Shown here: in pieces, positions 60,237 to 64,000 of the stretch
Position numbering within the stretch: position 1 is the stretch's first letter
Layout of the letters: the number at the start of each line of letters is the position of its first letter
Assembly: GCA_902806565.1 (NCBI GenBank)
Contig: CADCXA010000025.1
Span: 1,426,001 to 1,490,000, forward strand
DNA from: Hypoxylon rubiginosum
Taxonomy: Eukaryota; Ascomycota; Sordariomycetes; Xylariales; Hypoxylaceae
Direction of reading: 5' to 3'
Length of the DNA: 64,000 nucleotides
Made by a program: the position numbers and the translations under genes
The notes under the pieces: model-generated
Databases searched by the model: none
What the model saw: the letters and a program-made list of their open reading frames with translations, nothing else
Told to the model about the DNA's origin: nothing

Positions 60237-61809
60237 TTAGTTCATTTGTCGGATGAGGCCGTTGATCTTGTCCTCACGGTTACCCAAGTCACCACCCTCG
60301 ATGTAGTGCTTGAATTTTCTCGTGCGGAAACCGCCGTTGGGGTTGCTGAGCTTGAAGGGCCACAGGAAGTTGGAAGCCTGCTTGAAGTTGGGGCCGACAG
60401 TGTAGATCTCGTGGACCAAGTCCTCAATACAGACGATACCGTACTTGCCAAGGTTCTCCTCAATGATAGCGTTGTCGGTCAGGGGAATGCGCTGCTTGTC
60501 GATCTTGCCGTATCCACGCTTGTAGACGAGCTCCTTGACACTCTTTAGGTTGGGGTATCCGTAAGCAACCCAGGGCTCGACGATCTTGATCATCTCAGTG
60601 GTGGCCTTGGTGATACGGATGAAGACACCATTGTTGATCTGGAGGAGACGGAGCAGCTGGAGAATCTTGCGGGGCTTAGGGGCGATCTTGTTGATACTAT
60701 TCACACGTTAGTATATGCTCGATTAATAGGTTCACCAACTCATTATGAACGTACCCCTTGATGCGGATAAGGAAGATCAACTTGTCCTCGGCAAGCACGT
60801 GGAAGTTGCCTTCCTGCTTGGCGATACGGTTGAGGCGGACCTTCTCACGCTCGGCATCGCGGTACTCCTTGACGTACTTCTCAGCACGCTTGAAGATGAC
60901 GGCGCGCTTCTCCTTGTTGAGCTAAGTAGGATGTGTCAGCTCAGTTACACGTACGGATAATCCATAGAGTAAGTGTTTGTATCCTCGTCGATCAGACCCG
61001 AAAGATGGTTAATTTGCAACAGCATTGACCTTGGTCTAGTCGCAAAGGGTTTTATACATCATATCGCCGTGTTTTTCTGAACTGGATAGAAATAACTAAC
61101 CTTCTTGCGCTGCTCAAGCTCAGCAGTCTTCTCAGCGCGAGCCTTCTCCTGGCTCTTGCGCTTCTTCAGGAGCGTCTCGGGGACGAGGATCTGGTCCTTA
61201 GTGGGGACGGTACTATAAACATCAGATCAGTACGCAGTCCATAATCATACATGATAAATGCATGAATAGAGCGCCGGTTGGAGAATTGCCGACTGTAGCG
61301 CGACATTCTCAGCGGTGGCTGGCTCGGTGGGAATATTTTCATCGGTGAGATGCTTAAGCGTCATGCTATCCTCTTCGTAGAGGTGAAGGGTAGCGATAAC
61401 TTCCATAGCATTCCCTCTCATCCGACAACGCCTCGAACTATGTTCGAGAGATATGCTCGCTCTGTAATCAGCTTTGCTGGACCGACATTTATGTACGGTC
61501 CGCTGACAGTGAAAGCGGCAAATGATTTTCAGAGAGAAGGGTAAAGCCTTCAGCTCCAACACCCCAGGACAACATCTCTCAACCTGCAAGCTCTATTTCA
61601 AGCCTGGAGAGAAGAGGGAGAGGCCTAGGAAAGATCGAGCTGCGATGGCAAGTCGTCTCTCATACCATTTTCAGGTACACGTGAGAGATGAATGCCATGC
61701 AGTCGAGAGGACCACGACAATCTGCAAAATCCAGAAGACCGGACATCGATATGCTCTTTCATGAAACGAGAGAAGTTTAGGGAGGAATATCATACGTGGA
61801 GGCAGCCAT
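60237..61809 (-). CDS. RPL7: 60S ribosomal protein L7 (uL30), four exons
   Basis: Cytosolic large-subunit protein. Exons 61809-61796, 61212-61101, 60921-60755, 60696-60237; 250 residues. The first coding exon is only 14 bases (MAAS plus two bases), followed by a 583-base intron; joining it to TACCGTCCC gives [19 protein letters not shown], the expected fungal start. Exon 2 continues [22 protein letters not shown]. Exon 3 reads [20 protein letters not shown] and [17 protein letters not shown]. Exon 4 reads [40 protein letters not shown], to the end NGLIRQMN. Intron phases are 2, 0 and 2. The gene faces away from RPS14 across a 466-bp promoter, and intron 2 hosts a snoRNA candidate. Confidence 0.96.
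60988..61067 (-). ncRNA. C/D-box snoRNA in RPL7 intron 2 (25S Gm805-type guide)
   Basis: Within the 179-base intron on the RPL7 strand: C box ATGATGT (61062-61056, one mismatch to RUGAUGA) and D box CTGA (60995-60992), flanked by a short CGA/TCG stem. Immediately upstream of the D box is ACCATCTTTCGGGT, complementary to the highly conserved 25S/28S rRNA segment ACCCGAAAGATGGT. By the D-box-plus-five rule the paired residue is the G of ACCCG, which I place at yeast 25S G805. In yeast, RPL7A and RPL7B introns host snR39 and snR59, which target A807 in the same helix, so host and target region agree. The second guide and C'/D' boxes are unclear. Confidence 0.85.
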
Positions 61810-62275
61810 TGTTGTCGAATTGGGCGAAGGCTGGTGGTGATCGTGGGTTGTCGACTCGGTTTGTTGGTTGGAAGGTCGAGAGATTCAAAAAGTGAGAGGC
61901 ACAAAAGAAAATTCAGTAAAGATTTCAGTGCGGACGGTTGGCTTACCTGGCCTAAATTAGCTTAGCCTGGTGGGGTGGATAGGATTAATAGGTCCAAGCT
62001 TGTGTGCGCACACCGCCTGCAAGCGAAAAAATCAGGAATGGTGGTAGGTTAATTAGGTACCTAGGTATTTAGGGTGTTAGGGCGTTAGGGTTATCATCCA
62101 CCAGCGAATGTTTCTGCCTCTCCTCACCGCCACTTTCTTTCCTCCCACCAGAAGCAAAAACCCCCCCGTCGAATTTCGTCCACCAATTTTCCTTGCCAAA
62201 AACTTCGCGGTCAAGCCTCACGATCAACAACCGTCAACAAGAAGTCCAACATCCAAGGAAAATCCAGCAGTCACC
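61810..62275. promoter_or_regulatory. Divergent ribosomal-protein promoter (RPL7 / RPS14)
   Basis: 466 bp between the start codons of two ribosomal protein genes. Three TTAGGG boxes at 62069-62074, 62077-62082 and 62085-62090 lie at exact 8-base pitch, preceded by a TAGGTACCTAGGT palindrome (about 62055-62067). TTAGGG is the site of Tbf1-type telobox proteins, which control ribosomal protein genes in some ascomycetes; the use here is inferred. A pyrimidine-rich stretch (62105-62160) leads to RPS14. Confidence 0.7.
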
Positions 62276-63015
<740 letters not shown>

Positions 63016-63546
63016 TCGCGCTACTACATCTCACCTGGATGGTGTCGGTGGACGATCTGGAGGCAATCAACGGGTTTGCGGGACTTGCATCTGGGCTTCT
63101 TCATCTCTGTGTGGCGTTGACAATTACGAGGAGAACGGCGTGGGTCTAAGAAGAAATAGAGCATGCCTGGTCTCCATGATACTTAACGTAGCTATGCTTA
63201 TTGTCACATGATGCTTCTAGCACGGCTACAGCAGAAATGAGAAACGTTGATCGATGAAATTCTCCATTCTTTTTGTCTTGCGTGATGTCTACGTGGAACA
63301 CATTTCTATGATGGATATGTAAGAAGCATGAAGTGCGAATTAACGAGTAAATTCATAACGCTTTTCTGAAGCAAATCTCTGCCCAGATGATATCATGTCC
63401 TAAACGCCTATGCTATGTACCTTCGTCGGTGGGTATGTAAAACCTAAGCCGCAAACGCCTCGCAAACTGAACCAAATCGATTTTGAAATCCTACCAATAG
63501 GATCTTCTAATTCAACGCTGTCCATCAAACTAACCCCCCTGGGTAA
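63016..63546. other. Intergenic between convergent RPS14 and the Rad26-like gene
   Basis: 3' flank of RPS14 and of the minus-strand repair gene. No coding frame or structured element recognised. Confidence 0.5.
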
Positions 63547-64000
63547 TCAGTATCCTGGCTTGAGAGCCCAAATGCCTCGCATGCTCGAGCCCCTTTTCTC
63601 CATCTTAGCAACGCGATCCAACGCAAGCTTAAATTGGTCAGATTGTCTCTGGGTGGGGCAGAACTGGTTAAAGTGGTCGACCAACAGTTTGGTTGGGACG
63701 CGACCCCCGTGTCTCTTGATGAAAGCCGGTATCATCTTTTCAAAGTCCTTGGCTCTCATGTTGGTGCTTCCGAGTAAACTAGGCGTGTCTGGACGAGAGC
63801 TGCTCGAGGCTTCTGGCGTGTTCAGACCCTGCCTATCAGACAGTCCGGCAAGAATACCAGCGGAGCCGGGACCGCCTCGGCCTCGACGAATGTTGGACGG
63901 TCTGCCGGCTGTGCCAACCTCGCCGGTCCATGTGACAGTGCCAATCGGGGCCGAGTGCATTTGCTCTTGCGCACGTCGAAGTGACGCGGCAGCTTCTGCA
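63547..64000 (-). CDS. C-terminal part of a Rad26/CSB (ERCC6)-like repair ATPase (5' part outside window)
   Basis: The minus-strand frame is open from the right edge (AEAAASLRRAQEQMHSAPIG) to TAA at 63547, about 150 codons. The last 75 residues (MRAKDFEKMIPAFIKRHGGR, VPTKLLVDHFNQFC, FKLALDRVAKMEKRGSSMRGIWALK) match the C-terminal winged-helix-like region of fungal Rad26/CSB proteins, which act in transcription-coupled nucleotide excision repair. Upstream is a low-complexity Gly/Arg/Ser linker (NIRRGRGGPGSAG). The SWI2/SNF2 helicase core would lie beyond the window. The assignment rests on the terminal domain only. Confidence 0.75.
   Translation of the reverse strand, partial: AEAAASLRRAQEQMHSAPIGTVTWTGEVGTAGRPSNIRRGRGGPGSAGILAGLSDRQGLNTPEASSSSRPDTPSLLGSTNMRAKDFEKMIPAFIKRHGGRVPTKLLVDHFNQFCPTQRQSDQFKLALDRVAKMEKRGSSMRGIWALKPGY

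Overview
This window is nuclear DNA of a filamentous ascomycete, probably a Sordariomycete-like mould. The evidence is short phase-specific introns with CTAAC branch sites, a Prp8 gene carrying an intein, fungal-type GH18 chitinase and LPMO-like secreted proteins, and a large AT-rich block with the signature of repeat-induced point mutation (RIP). The species cannot be named from the sequence.

Layout. Positions 1-5367 hold the C-terminal three quarters of the splicing factor Prp8, interrupted by a full-size intein (1468-2874) with both LAGLIDADG endonuclease motifs. A 6 kb gene desert (5368-11431) leads to a three-exon Myb/SANT transcription-factor gene (11432-12753). A second desert of 8.6 kb follows, then a small hypothetical gene (21371-21913).

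From 22609 to 47508 lies a broken GH18 chitinase gene with a NucA/NucB-like C-terminal region. Its third intron has grown to 21.3 kb (23345-44618) because it contains an extremely AT-rich, ORF-free block. The block is bounded by two co-linear 323-bp direct repeats starting with TG, so it is best read as a RIP-destroyed LTR retroelement, probably with nested insertions, that landed in the intron. Between the block and the splice acceptor sits a GC-rich, non-RIPped element of three hairpins carrying tRNA A-box and B-box sequences. The chitinase exons contain three in-frame stops, at least one a CpA-to-TpA change.

The right arm (48-64 kb) is ordinary gene-dense DNA: an alpha/beta hydrolase, a 2-dehydropantoate 2-reductase, a four-exon cysteine-containing hypothetical gene with one in-frame stop, an Mpv17/PMP22 membrane protein, an AA16/PF03067-like secreted copper protein, the mitochondrial Fe-S assembly factor Isa2, ribosomal proteins L7 (uL30) and S14 (uS11) as a divergent pair, and the C-terminus of a Rad26/CSB-like repair protein running off the right edge.

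The two ribosomal protein genes share a 466-bp promoter with three TTAGGG boxes at 8-bp spacing. Intron 2 of RPL7 contains a C/D-box snoRNA candidate whose guide matches 25S rRNA around yeast G805, next to the position targeted by snoRNAs in the yeast RPL7 introns. The most noteworthy signals are the 21-kb chitinase intron with its LTR pair, the tRNA-box palindromes at its 3' end, the intronic snoRNA, and the telomere-like boxes in the ribosomal protein promoter.
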